From assembly GCA_002317115.1 (NCBI GenBank), contig DCIP01000212.1, positions 2,314 through 7,552 of the forward strand: 5,239 nucleotides of DNA, in the 5' to 3' direction. The notes under the pieces are model-generated. The model was not told where the DNA came from. It saw only the letters and a program-made list of their open reading frames with translations, and made no database searches. This DNA is from Candidatus Scybalocola fimicaballi. GTDB taxonomy: Bacteria > Bacteroidota > Bacteroidia > Bacteroidales > Paludibacteraceae. The translations under genes and the position numbers were made by a program. Of this stretch, positions 1-5,239 are shown one piece after another (within the stretch, counting starts at the first letter, position 1; every line of letters begins with the position of its first letter).

Positions 1-1
1 C

Positions 2-91
2 GTTGAGGAACCTAAGGTTGAGACTGTAGTTGAAGAACCTAAGGTTGAGACTATCGTTGAGGAGCCTAAGGTTGAGACTGTAGTTGAGGAG
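2..91 (+). repeat. 27-bp in-frame tandem repeat, three full copies plus a 9-bp remnant
   Basis: Three consecutive 27-base units lie at 2-28, 29-55 and 56-82, followed by the first nine bases of a fourth (83-91, GTTGAGGAG). Units differ at only a few bases: GAA/GAG synonymous changes, and a GTA to ATC change that swaps Val for Ile at the last residue of the second copy. Each unit encodes VEEPKVET(V/I). The array reaches the left edge, so the true copy number is unknown. Because the unit is a multiple of three, copy-number changes would keep the frame and only alter linker length. Confidence 0.92.
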
Positions 92-898
92 AATTCTACT
101 GAGACTTCTGGGGATGAGCCAGAAGAAAAAGAAGAGGAAGATCCAACTGCTGACGAAGATGAGAATATCGACACAACTCCAGAAGAGACAAAGAAATACG
201 CGTCTACAGTCAAGAGTAACGATTCACCATCCGAGGAAGAGGATTTGGATGACAAATCACACGGAAAGAAACTTGGTATTGCCATCATTCTATTCCTATG
301 TATATTGGCGGTAGTTGGATTAGTCGCTTGGATATCAGATCCTAATATTGTAAGCAAGATGCGCTCAAAGCTATCTGGCGACAATGCAGTCAAGACAGAG
401 ATCAATGTTGATCCAGTAGAATTGGAAGAGATCAAAGACATCGAAGAACAGATGGTCGAGAAGATCGAAGACAATATAGAAGCCGCAGGATCTACAGTCG
501 AGTCTACAGTCAACGAGACAACAGAAAATGTTGCTGAGGAGACAGTAGAGAAGCCGACTCCAAAGAAAGTTGAGAAGACCACTAAGTTCAAGGATGATTT
601 CGTAAGCTATATGAAGAAAAAGCATCCAGAGATGGATATTACAGACCAAGGAGAGCCAATAGAAGAGAGATTAGGACAGGCAAGTCGTTTGACACTCGTT
701 TCTCTTCGCCACTACGGAGCAAAAGATTTCTGGGTTTATATCTATCTTTATAACAAGGATTTGATAAAGAATCCAAACAACATCAAAGCAGGAACAAAGA
801 TTAAAGTTCCAATGCTTGACAACAAGAAGTTTGTCAATCCTGAATCCGAGCATAGTATACTCACAGCCAAAGAGATACAGCACGAATTCGTAAAATAA
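2..898 (+). CDS. C-terminal part of a single-pass membrane protein with acidic repeats and a LysM-like domain (5' end outside window)
   Basis: The reading frame is open from base 2 to the TAA at 896-898, giving 298 visible residues with no start, so the gene begins left of the window. An in-frame TTG at 245 lies in the middle of the acidic linker and is not a credible start. In order, the protein shows three copies of a 9-residue repeat VEEPKVET(V/I) (residues 1-27), a Glu/Asp-rich linker (about 28-84), a short basic patch KSHGKK, one hydrophobic helix (91-111), a second charged linker, and a C-terminal LysM-like module (about 229-270) ending in NPNNIKAGTKIKVP. LysM modules usually bind peptidoglycan glycan strands, so the C-terminus is probably periplasmic and the acidic N-terminal part cytosolic. 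From memory, Bacteroidales encode HU/IHF-type DNA-binding proteins with long tails of this architecture near bat genes. The missing N-terminus could be such a domain, but this cannot be seen here. Its own terminator follows directly. Confidence 0.85.
   Translation, partial: VEEPKVETVVEEPKVETIVEEPKVETVVEENSTETSGDEPEEKEEEDPTADEDENIDTTPEETKKYASTVKSNDSPSEEEDLDDKSHGKKLGIAIILFLCILAVVGLVAWISDPNIVSKMRSKLSGDNAVKTEINVDPVELEEIKDIEEQMVEKIEDNIEAAGSTVESTVNETTENVAEETVEKPTPKKVEKTTKFKDDFVSYMKKKHPEMDITDQGEPIEERLGQASRLTLVSLRHYGAKDFWVYIYLYNKDLIKNPNNIKAGTKIKVPMLDNKKFVNPESEHSILTAKEIQHEFVK
686..811 (+). other. LysM-like domain within the upstream membrane protein
   Basis: The stretch beginning RLTLVSLRHYGAKDFW and ending NPNNIKAGTKIKVP follows the LysM pattern. 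A hydrophobic helix with Leu/Ser and a Tyr-Gly turn is followed by a second helix with Trp and an Asn (YNKDLI), then Pro-Asn-x-Ile, a Gly, and a final basic/hydrophobic strand ending in Pro. It lies about 115 residues beyond the membrane helix, suiting a peptidoglycan-facing position. The assignment is by eye. A divergent LysM-like fold without glycan binding remains possible. Confidence 0.65.
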
Positions 899-905
899 AT
901 CAATT

Positions 906-934
906 GGAGACGCTACACATTGCGTCTCCTTTTT
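906..934 (+). terminator. Rho-independent terminator after the LysM-protein gene
   Basis: A perfect 8-bp inverted repeat, GGAGACGC (906-913) and GCGTCTCC (922-929), encloses an 8-base loop and is followed at once by five T residues (930-934). It begins seven bases after the stop codon. It should end transcription of the upstream gene and so separates it from the Bat operon, although read-through cannot be excluded from sequence. Confidence 0.88.
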
Positions 935-1000
935 GAAATTAAACAATGCAGAATTATCATTTTTAACAAGATAGACACAATAAATTCAGGAATTTTTCGT

Positions 1001-1008
1001 TATAATTG
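1001..1008 (+). promoter_or_regulatory. Candidate -7/-10 promoter element for the Bat operon (weak)
   Basis: TATAATTG lies 41 bases before the moxR start in the only sizeable gap ahead of the operon. It matches the Bacteroidota -7 consensus TAnnTTTG with one mismatch and also contains TATAAT. No convincing TTTG or TTG -33 element is found 19-23 bases upstream, so this is only the best candidate in an AT-rich spacer where chance matches are expected. Position, downstream of a terminator and upstream of a tight gene cluster, is the main support. Confidence 0.25.
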
Positions 1009-1049
1009 ATAAACAGCAATAAATAAGAAACGTAAAAACAAAAGATACA

Positions 1050-2060
1050 ATGAGTGAATTAATTGAAAGCGGAAATCCAGATTTCAGCCGTTTGAATGAA
1101 AGAATTGAAAGACAAAGTGCTTTCGTTGACAACCTTCTTTCTGGAATGGACACAATCATTGAAGGACAAAAGCATCTAAAGGAGATTTTGATCATAGCAC
1201 TTTTGGCAGACGGACACGTATTGCTTGAAGGTGTACCAGGATTGGCAAAGACAGCGTCAATCACTACTTTAGCCCAGTTAATTTCAGCAAAATATAGCAG
1301 AATCCAGTTTACTCCGGATTTGTTGCCAGCCGACGTATTGGGTACACAGATCTATAGCCAGAAGAACGAGGAGTTCACAATCAAGAAAGGACCTATCTTC
1401 GCCAACTTCGTATTGGCAGATGAGATCAACCGTGCTCCAGCAAAGGTACAGTCAGCATTGCTTGAGGGTATGCAGGAGCGTCAGGTGACAATTGGTGAGA
1501 CAACATTCAAGTTGCCTTCTCCATTCTTGGTTATGGCCACACAGAACCCAGTAGAGCAGGAAGGTACATATCCATTGCCAGAGGCACAGATGGACCGTTT
1601 CATGTTCAAGGTGATCATCACATATCCAAAGAGAGAGGAGGAGATGAGAATCATCCAGGCACAGTTGAAGCGTGAGCCAAAGACAGTGACAGCACTTCTT
1701 AATCCAGAGGACATCATCGAGGCAAGAAAGGTTGTCCACGACGTATATATGGACGAGAAGATCCAGAAATATATCACTGAGATCGTGTTTGCGACTCGTT
1801 TTCCAGGAGAGTATGGTCTTGACAAATTGAAGGATATGATCGCATTCGGAGGATCTCCACGTGCATCTATCTCACTTGCAAAGGCAGCCAGAGCATACGC
1901 ATTCGTAAAGCGCAGAGGATATGTATTGCCAGAAGACGTGAGAGCTGTAGCCCACGACATTCTACGCCACCGTATCGGTTTGACTTACGAGGCAGAGGCA
2001 AACAACATGAACACTGATGACATCATCAACGAGATCATCAATGCAGTAGAGGTGCCTTAA
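1050..2060 (+). CDS. moxR: MoxR-family AAA+ ATPase of the Bat operon
   Basis: This 336-residue protein is a full-length MoxR AAA+ ATPase. Visible motifs are Walker A GVPGLAKT (61-68, K67), Walker B with FVLADEIN (120-127, D124/E125), sensor 1 ATQNP (163-167), the arginine-finger region EAQMDRF (178-184, R183) and sensor 2 GSPRAS (268-273, R271), followed by the helical lid domain. All catalytic residues are intact and there is no signal peptide or membrane helix, so it should be cytosolic. MoxR ATPases act as chaperone-like partners of vWA-domain proteins, and three such genes follow. The ATG at 1050 is chosen because an in-frame TAA lies at 1020-1022 with no other ATG between. The leader is A-rich without a clear Shine-Dalgarno, as is common in Bacteroidota. 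The next gene starts 24 bases after its stop. Confidence 0.95.
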   Translation: MSELIESGNPDFSRLNERIERQSAFVDNLLSGMDTIIEGQKHLKEILIIALLADGHVLLEGVPGLAKTASITTLAQLISAKYSRIQFTPDLLPADVLGTQIYSQKNEEFTIKKGPIFANFVLADEINRAPAKVQSALLEGMQERQVTIGETTFKLPSPFLVMATQNPVEQEGTYPLPEAQMDRFMFKVIITYPKREEEMRIIQAQLKREPKTVTALLNPEDIIEARKVVHDVYMDEKIQKYITEIVFATRFPGEYGLDKLKDMIAFGGSPRASISLAKAARAYAFVKRRGYVLPEDVRAVAHDILRHRIGLTYEAEANNMNTDDIINEIINAVEVP

Positions 2061-2084
2061 TTTACCGTCTAAAGATATTTGGTG

Positions 2085-2972
2085 ATGGAAGACAACAAAA
2101 AGGTAGACACCAGCGAACTTTTAAAGAAAGTCCGCAAGATAGAGATAAAGACGCGAGGACTCTCCAACAACATTTTTGCTGGAGAGTACCACACTGCGTT
2201 CAAGGGTCGTGGTATGCAGTTCGCTGAAGTGCGCGAATACCAGCCTGGCGACGACGTGAGAAGCATCGACTGGAATGTCACCGCACGCTATTCAAAGCCA
2301 TTTATCAAAGTGTTTGAAGAGGAACGAGAAATGACTCTGATGCTCCTCGTCGACGTTTCCGGCAGTGACGACTTCGGTACTGCCACTCAGACGAAGAGAG
2401 AGTATCTGACAGAGGTGGCCGCAACAATCGCCTTCTCTGCCGCTACCAACAACGATAAGATCGGCGTCATCTTCTTCTCTGACAAAATCGAAAAGTATAT
2501 TCCGCCACAGAAGGGAAAGAAACATATCCTCTACATAATCAGAGAGTTGCTAAGTTTCGAGCCTACAAGTAGGAAGACAAATATCGATTTTGCGCTCAAA
2601 TACTTCACCAACATGGTAAAGAAGCGTTGTTCGGCATTCCTGATTTCCGACTTTATCGACGACACCGACTATTCAGACTCACTGCTTATCGCAAGCAAAA
2701 AGCACGATTTGGCAGCATTGCAGATCTATGATCCAAGAGAGAAAGAGTTGCCAGATGCTGGACTAATAAAAATGAAGGATGCCGAGACCGACGAGGACAT
2801 GTGGGTCGACACATCAAACAAAGCTACGCGAAGAGTGTACGAACAGTATGTCAGAGAGAAAGACGAAATGCTCGCACAACGTTTTGCAAAGAGCGGTGTG
2901 GATTATATCTCAATTGCAACGACTGACGATTATGTCAAGTCGCTAATGAAGCTATTCAAGCAGAGAGCATAA
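2085..2972 (+). CDS. DUF58-family vWA-like protein
   Basis: This 295-residue soluble protein belongs to the DUF58 family typically encoded directly after moxR. The diagnostic DUF58 block runs from KGRGMQF through REYQPGDDVRSIDWN (about 40-64). It is followed by a vWA-like core with MIDAS motif DVSGS (90-94: D90, S92, S94), a possible second metal ligand T165 in SRKTNID, and D189 in LISDFID. No membrane helix or signal peptide is present, unlike some DUF58 proteins, so it is probably cytosolic. I start at ATG 2085. In-frame TTG (2079) and GTG (2082) codons sit just upstream and would add only two residues, and neither has better ribosome-binding context. The role is probably as a partner or substrate of the MoxR ATPase, but no biochemical function is established by sequence. 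Confidence 0.92.
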   Translation: MEDNKKVDTSELLKKVRKIEIKTRGLSNNIFAGEYHTAFKGRGMQFAEVREYQPGDDVRSIDWNVTARYSKPFIKVFEEEREMTLMLLVDVSGSDDFGTATQTKREYLTEVAATIAFSAATNNDKIGVIFFSDKIEKYIPPQKGKKHILYIIRELLSFEPTSRKTNIDFALKYFTNMVKKRCSAFLISDFIDDTDYSDSLLIASKKHDLAALQIYDPREKELPDAGLIKMKDAETDEDMWVDTSNKATRRVYEQYVREKDEMLAQRFAKSGVDYISIATTDDYVKSLMKLFKQRA

Positions 2973-2985
2973 AACATTGTAATTC

Positions 2986-4011
2986 ATGAAATTTCATAGT
3001 ATAGCCACAGTATTTTTCTTATGTGGTAGCCTTGCAGCAAACGCAGCGAGCCTTACTGCAAAGATGGATTCAGCCCATATCGGAATTGGCCGTCAGACAG
3101 CCGTTCACTTGACACTGACCCAACCAAAGGATCAGGACTTCGAGTTGCAGGTGGAGAAAGACTCTACCGGCAAAGTCGACGTGGTAAAGTTGAGGCAGGC
3201 CGACACTACAGACTTGGGAGGCTCACTTGAAATCAAGCAGGATGTGATCATAACATCGTTTGATTCAGGCAGTTGCATCATTCCTCCATTCAAATATGTC
3301 AACATAAGAAGTGGAGAGACTGTATCTACCAACGCTATGGCATTGGAGGTTAACAACGACATTGAAGTCAAACTTGATGAAGCCGGACAGCCAGACTCAA
3401 CAAGCGTCAGAGATATCAAAGAGATCATGACACTTGGTTTTGACTGGGCTAAATTCTTCACTATCCTTCTTATCGTATTGCTTGTTGCAATCCTTGGATT
3501 CTTGGCATGGAAATATCTATTGCCATACATTCAGAAAAAGAGAAAAGCTAAACAAGAAGGTATCATTATCCCAGACAAGCCAGAGGTCGTATTGCCAATC
3601 GATGTGATTGCCATAAACAAGCTCGACGAGATCAAAGCTAAACGCATCTGGAAAGACTCAAACCGTGTCAAGGAATATTATACCGACGTTACTGATACGT
3701 TGAGAGAGTATTTCTGCAGCAGATTCAATATCAATGCCATGGAGATGACATCTGACGAGATTCTTGACGAGTTGAAGTACAATACAGAGGCCATGCCAAT
3801 CATTCCTGAGTTGAAGAGCATCTTGAACAAAGCCGATATGGCGAAGTTTGCCAAGGCTACTCCGACAGATGAAGATTGCGAGACAAGTCTTGCCAACGCA
3901 TACCTTATCGTAAGCAGAACAAAACCTGTAGAGACAGAGGCAACACAGGGAAAAAAAGCAAAGAAAGAAAAGAGTTCGTCTCTTGAAATCAGCAATTCAA
4001 ATAACATTTAG
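2986..4011 (+). CDS. Bat-operon membrane protein with signal peptide, exported domain and cytosolic helical domain
   Basis: This 341-residue protein is the usual third gene of the Bacteroides-type Bat operon and has no settled name. Residues 1-20 form a signal peptide (hydrophobic core IATVFFLCG, likely cleavage after ANA). Residues about 22-145 look beta-rich and should be periplasmic, recalling the N-terminal parts of BatD-like proteins. One membrane helix spans about 157-180, followed by a basic stop-transfer patch (QKKRKAKQ). The cytosolic part (about 205-312) is helical, with YYTDVTDTLREYFCSRF followed by MTSDEILDEL. That resembles the DUF4381-type domain found beside MoxR and vWA genes in other bacteria. 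The tail is Lys/Ser-rich and probably disordered. It begins 13 bases after the DUF58 stop with no clear Shine-Dalgarno. It may connect an envelope-facing sensor domain to the cytosolic MoxR/DUF58 pair, which is inference. Confidence 0.85.
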   Translation: MKFHSIATVFFLCGSLAANAASLTAKMDSAHIGIGRQTAVHLTLTQPKDQDFELQVEKDSTGKVDVVKLRQADTTDLGGSLEIKQDVIITSFDSGSCIIPPFKYVNIRSGETVSTNAMALEVNNDIEVKLDEAGQPDSTSVRDIKEIMTLGFDWAKFFTILLIVLLVAILGFLAWKYLLPYIQKKRKAKQEGIIIPDKPEVVLPIDVIAINKLDEIKAKRIWKDSNRVKEYYTDVTDTLREYFCSRFNINAMEMTSDEILDELKYNTEAMPIIPELKSILNKADMAKFAKATPTDEDCETSLANAYLIVSRTKPVETEATQGKKAKKEKSSSLEISNSNNI

Positions 4012-4022
4012 TATAAAGACTT

Positions 4023-5012
4023 ATGTTTACATTTGAATCACCACAATATTTATATTTGGCCGCGCTTATCATACCGTTAACGGCATGGTTTGTATGGCGT
4101 CGAAACAAACAGACTGCAAACCTGCAGGTTTCGACAATCAGTCCATTCAAGCAAGCGCCAAAAAGTTTGAGATACTACATTCTCCACCTTCCATTCATAC
4201 TAAGAATGATTGCATTGGCGTTGCTATGCGTCATCTTGGCACGCCCACAGAGCAATGAGACGTGGTCGGACCAGAACGTGGAGGGTATCGATATCATGAT
4301 GTCACTCGATATCTCAGGATCTATGTTGGCTGAGGATTTGAAGCCAAACCGACTTGAGGCAGCGAAGAGCATCAGTGCTGAGTTCGTCAACAGCCGTCCT
4401 AACGACAACATCGGACTTGTTGTATTCTCAGGAGAGAGCTTCACACAATGTCCGTTGACAACAGACAAGGCAGCTTTGTCGCAGCTTTTCAGCGTGATCA
4501 ACGAGCAGATGATCCAGGCCAACGGTACTGCAATAGGACTTGGTTTGGCATCGGCAGTAAACAGATTGAAGGACAGTCAGGCGAAGTCGAAAGTCATCAT
4601 CCTTCTTACCGACGGTTCGAACAACACAGGTGAGATTGATCCAACAATGGCGAGTGAGCTTGCCAAATCGTTCGGAATCCGCGTCTACACAATTGGAGTC
4701 GGAACCAAAGGTATGGCTCCCTACCCTTTCCAGACAGCGTTCGGAGTCCAGCGTCAGATGGTACCAGTTGACATCGATGAGGGCACACTTAAATCAATCT
4801 CTGCCAACACAGATGGAAAGTATTTCCGTGCGACAGACAACAAGTCTTTGAAGGCCATCTACGAGGAAATCGACCAGCTTGAAAAGACAAAGATCAGTGT
4901 GCAAGAATACAGCAAAAAGAACGAGGAGTATCTGCCATTCGCACTAGCTTTGATTGGTGTTTTGCTTCTTGAATTTTTAGTGCGCTATTTGGTAGTGCGT
5001 CACAACCCTTAA
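4023..5012 (+). CDS. batA: BatA, membrane-anchored von Willebrand factor A protein
   Basis: This 329-residue protein has the BatA layout: two N-terminal membrane helices (about 8-25 and 53-74, the second ending in the characteristic ARPQ), a vWA domain (about 88-285) and a C-terminal helix (303-323) with a short basic end. The MIDAS site is complete: DISGS (96-100), T169 in NGTA, and D197 in LLTDGSN. It should therefore be able to bind a divalent metal and a partner protein. By family topology the vWA domain lies on the opposite side from the short inter-helix loop, but which side is not decided here. The start ATG lies 11 bases after the preceding stop. In Bacteroides fragilis the bat genes were described as an aerotolerance locus, and an envelope-stability role is also proposed for the family. 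Neither role is demonstrated by this sequence. Confidence 0.94.
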   Translation: MFTFESPQYLYLAALIIPLTAWFVWRRNKQTANLQVSTISPFKQAPKSLRYYILHLPFILRMIALALLCVILARPQSNETWSDQNVEGIDIMMSLDISGSMLAEDLKPNRLEAAKSISAEFVNSRPNDNIGLVVFSGESFTQCPLTTDKAALSQLFSVINEQMIQANGTAIGLGLASAVNRLKDSQAKSKVIILLTDGSNNTGEIDPTMASELAKSFGIRVYTIGVGTKGMAPYPFQTAFGVQRQMVPVDIDEGTLKSISANTDGKYFRATDNKSLKAIYEEIDQLEKTKISVQEYSKKNEEYLPFALALIGVLLLEFLVRYLVVRHNP

Positions 5013-5027
5013 TAGCCACAACCCAAA

Positions 5028-5031
5028 AGGA
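5028..5031 (+). promoter_or_regulatory. Shine-Dalgarno-like site before batB
   Basis: AGGA sits eight bases ahead of the ATG at 5040 within an A-rich leader (CAAAAGGAAAAAGAGT). It is the clearest ribosome-binding motif in the window, the other starts having only A-rich leaders, and it supports the choice of batB start. Confidence 0.5.
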
Positions 5032-5039
5032 AAAAGAGT

Positions 5040-5239
5040 ATGTTTAGATTTGCAAATTCAGAATATCTATATCTGCTTTTCGCGCTGATACCTATGGCCG
5101 CTATTTTCGGTTATGCGATGTACCGCAGAAGCAGTAATCTGAAGAAATTCGGAAACTATCAGATTCTAAAGCAATTCATGCCAGGCTACACCACTTGGAG
5201 ATACTATGCCAAGTGTGTGCTGTTCATGATTGCACTTGC
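5040..5239 (+). CDS. batB: BatB, N-terminal fragment (cut by right edge)
   Basis: ATG at 5040 opens a frame that stays open to the window end, giving 66 complete codons. The protein begins MFRFANSEYLYLLFALIPMAA, a first membrane helix closely paralleling the start of BatA (both M-F-x-F-x4-Y-L-Y-L). A short basic stretch (YRRSSNLKKFG) and the beginning of a second helix (CVLFMIAL) follow. The vWA domain expected next lies outside the window, so the MIDAS site cannot be checked. Position right after batA, with a 27-base gap and a Shine-Dalgarno-like AGGA, fits batB of the Bat operon. The name rests on gene order plus the BatA-like N-terminus. Confidence 0.85.
   Translation, partial: MFRFANSEYLYLLFALIPMAAIFGYAMYRRSSNLKKFGNYQILKQFMPGYTTWRYYAKCVLFMIAL

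Larger units (their letters stand above)
1050..5239 (+). other. Bat operon (moxR, DUF58, membrane protein, batA, batB...), continuing past the right edge
   Basis: Five consecutive same-strand genes are separated by 24, 13, 11 and 27 bases with no terminator-like hairpin between them. A strong terminator lies upstream at 906-934. The order matches the Bat locus described from Bacteroides, where further genes (batC, batD, batE) usually follow; those would lie outside this window. Co-transcription is inferred from spacing. Confidence 0.8.

Noticed and set aside
84..314. A 76-residue + strand frame
   Set aside because: It overlaps the repeat/linker region in another frame, starts from a TTG inside a repeat remnant, and encodes a low-complexity basic sequence typical of a shifted acidic coding region.
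245..898. A 217-residue gene starting at TTG 245
   Set aside because: The same frame is open without interruption back to base 2, and the TTG lies inside the acidic linker just before the membrane helix. It is the tail of a longer gene, not a separate one.
946..966. A six-codon ATG-to-TAA mini-frame (MQNYHF) between the terminator and moxR, considered as a leader peptide
   Set aside because: It has no ribosome-binding site, no attenuator hairpin after it and no run of a regulatory amino acid. Such short frames are expected by chance in AT-rich DNA.
952..1007. AATTAT (952-957) and ATAATT (1002-1007) as arms of an operator or hairpin
   Set aside because: Only six A/T pairs match across a 44-base gap, which is expected by chance in this AT-rich spacer.
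1481..1960. A 159-residue antisense frame over moxR
   Set aside because: It lies fully inside a highly conserved ATPase gene, has no recognisable domain and no leader, and is a shadow of sense codon usage.
3132..3530. A 132-residue antisense frame over the third operon gene
   Set aside because: It is fully contained in a gene with signal peptide and membrane helix. Its translation is Ser/Thr/Leu-rich without motifs.
4448..4851. Short + and - strand frames inside batA
   Set aside because: They overlap the intact vWA coding region containing T169 and D197. None has a ribosome-binding site or recognisable content.

Overview
The window most likely comes from a Bacteroidota genome (Bacteroidales, Bacteroides/Prevotella-like) of moderate GC. 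This rests on the gene order MoxR ATPase, DUF58 protein, small membrane protein, BatA, BatB, which matches the Bat (Bacteroides aerotolerance) locus, on AT-rich leaders with few Shine-Dalgarno motifs, and on the protein sequences themselves. I could not run a database search, so the genus is left open.

Layout. Positions 2-898 are the 3' part of a gene whose start lies left of the window. It encodes a 9-residue acidic tandem repeat, a Glu/Asp-rich linker, one membrane segment, a second acidic linker and a C-terminal LysM-like domain. A textbook intrinsic terminator (906-934) ends it. A 115-base AT-rich gap (935-1049) holds at best a weak promoter candidate. From 1050 to the right edge all genes are on the + strand with gaps of only 11-27 bases: a MoxR-type AAA+ ATPase (1050-2060), a soluble DUF58 vWA-like protein (2085-2972), a secreted-and-anchored two-domain membrane protein (2986-4011), BatA (4023-5012) and the first 66 codons of BatB (5040-5239, cut by the edge). 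No RNA genes, mobile elements, CRISPR arrays or convincing pseudogenes were seen, and every stretch without a gene is shorter than 300 bases.

How they fit together. MoxR ATPases are commonly encoded beside vWA/MIDAS proteins and are thought to act as chaperone-like machines on them. Here the ATPase and DUF58 protein should be cytosolic. The third protein shows an N-terminal exported domain, one membrane helix and a cytosolic helical domain. BatA and BatB are membrane proteins carrying a vWA domain between N- and C-terminal helices. The likely picture is a membrane-associated MoxR-vWA complex involved in envelope integrity or oxidative-stress tolerance, but its biochemical task is not shown by the sequence. 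The upstream gene is separated by a terminator and is probably its own transcription unit.

The system is a known one rather than a new one. The least-explained parts are the upstream repeat/membrane/LysM protein, possibly the tail of a membrane-tethered HU-like DNA-binding protein, and the uncharacterised third gene of the operon.
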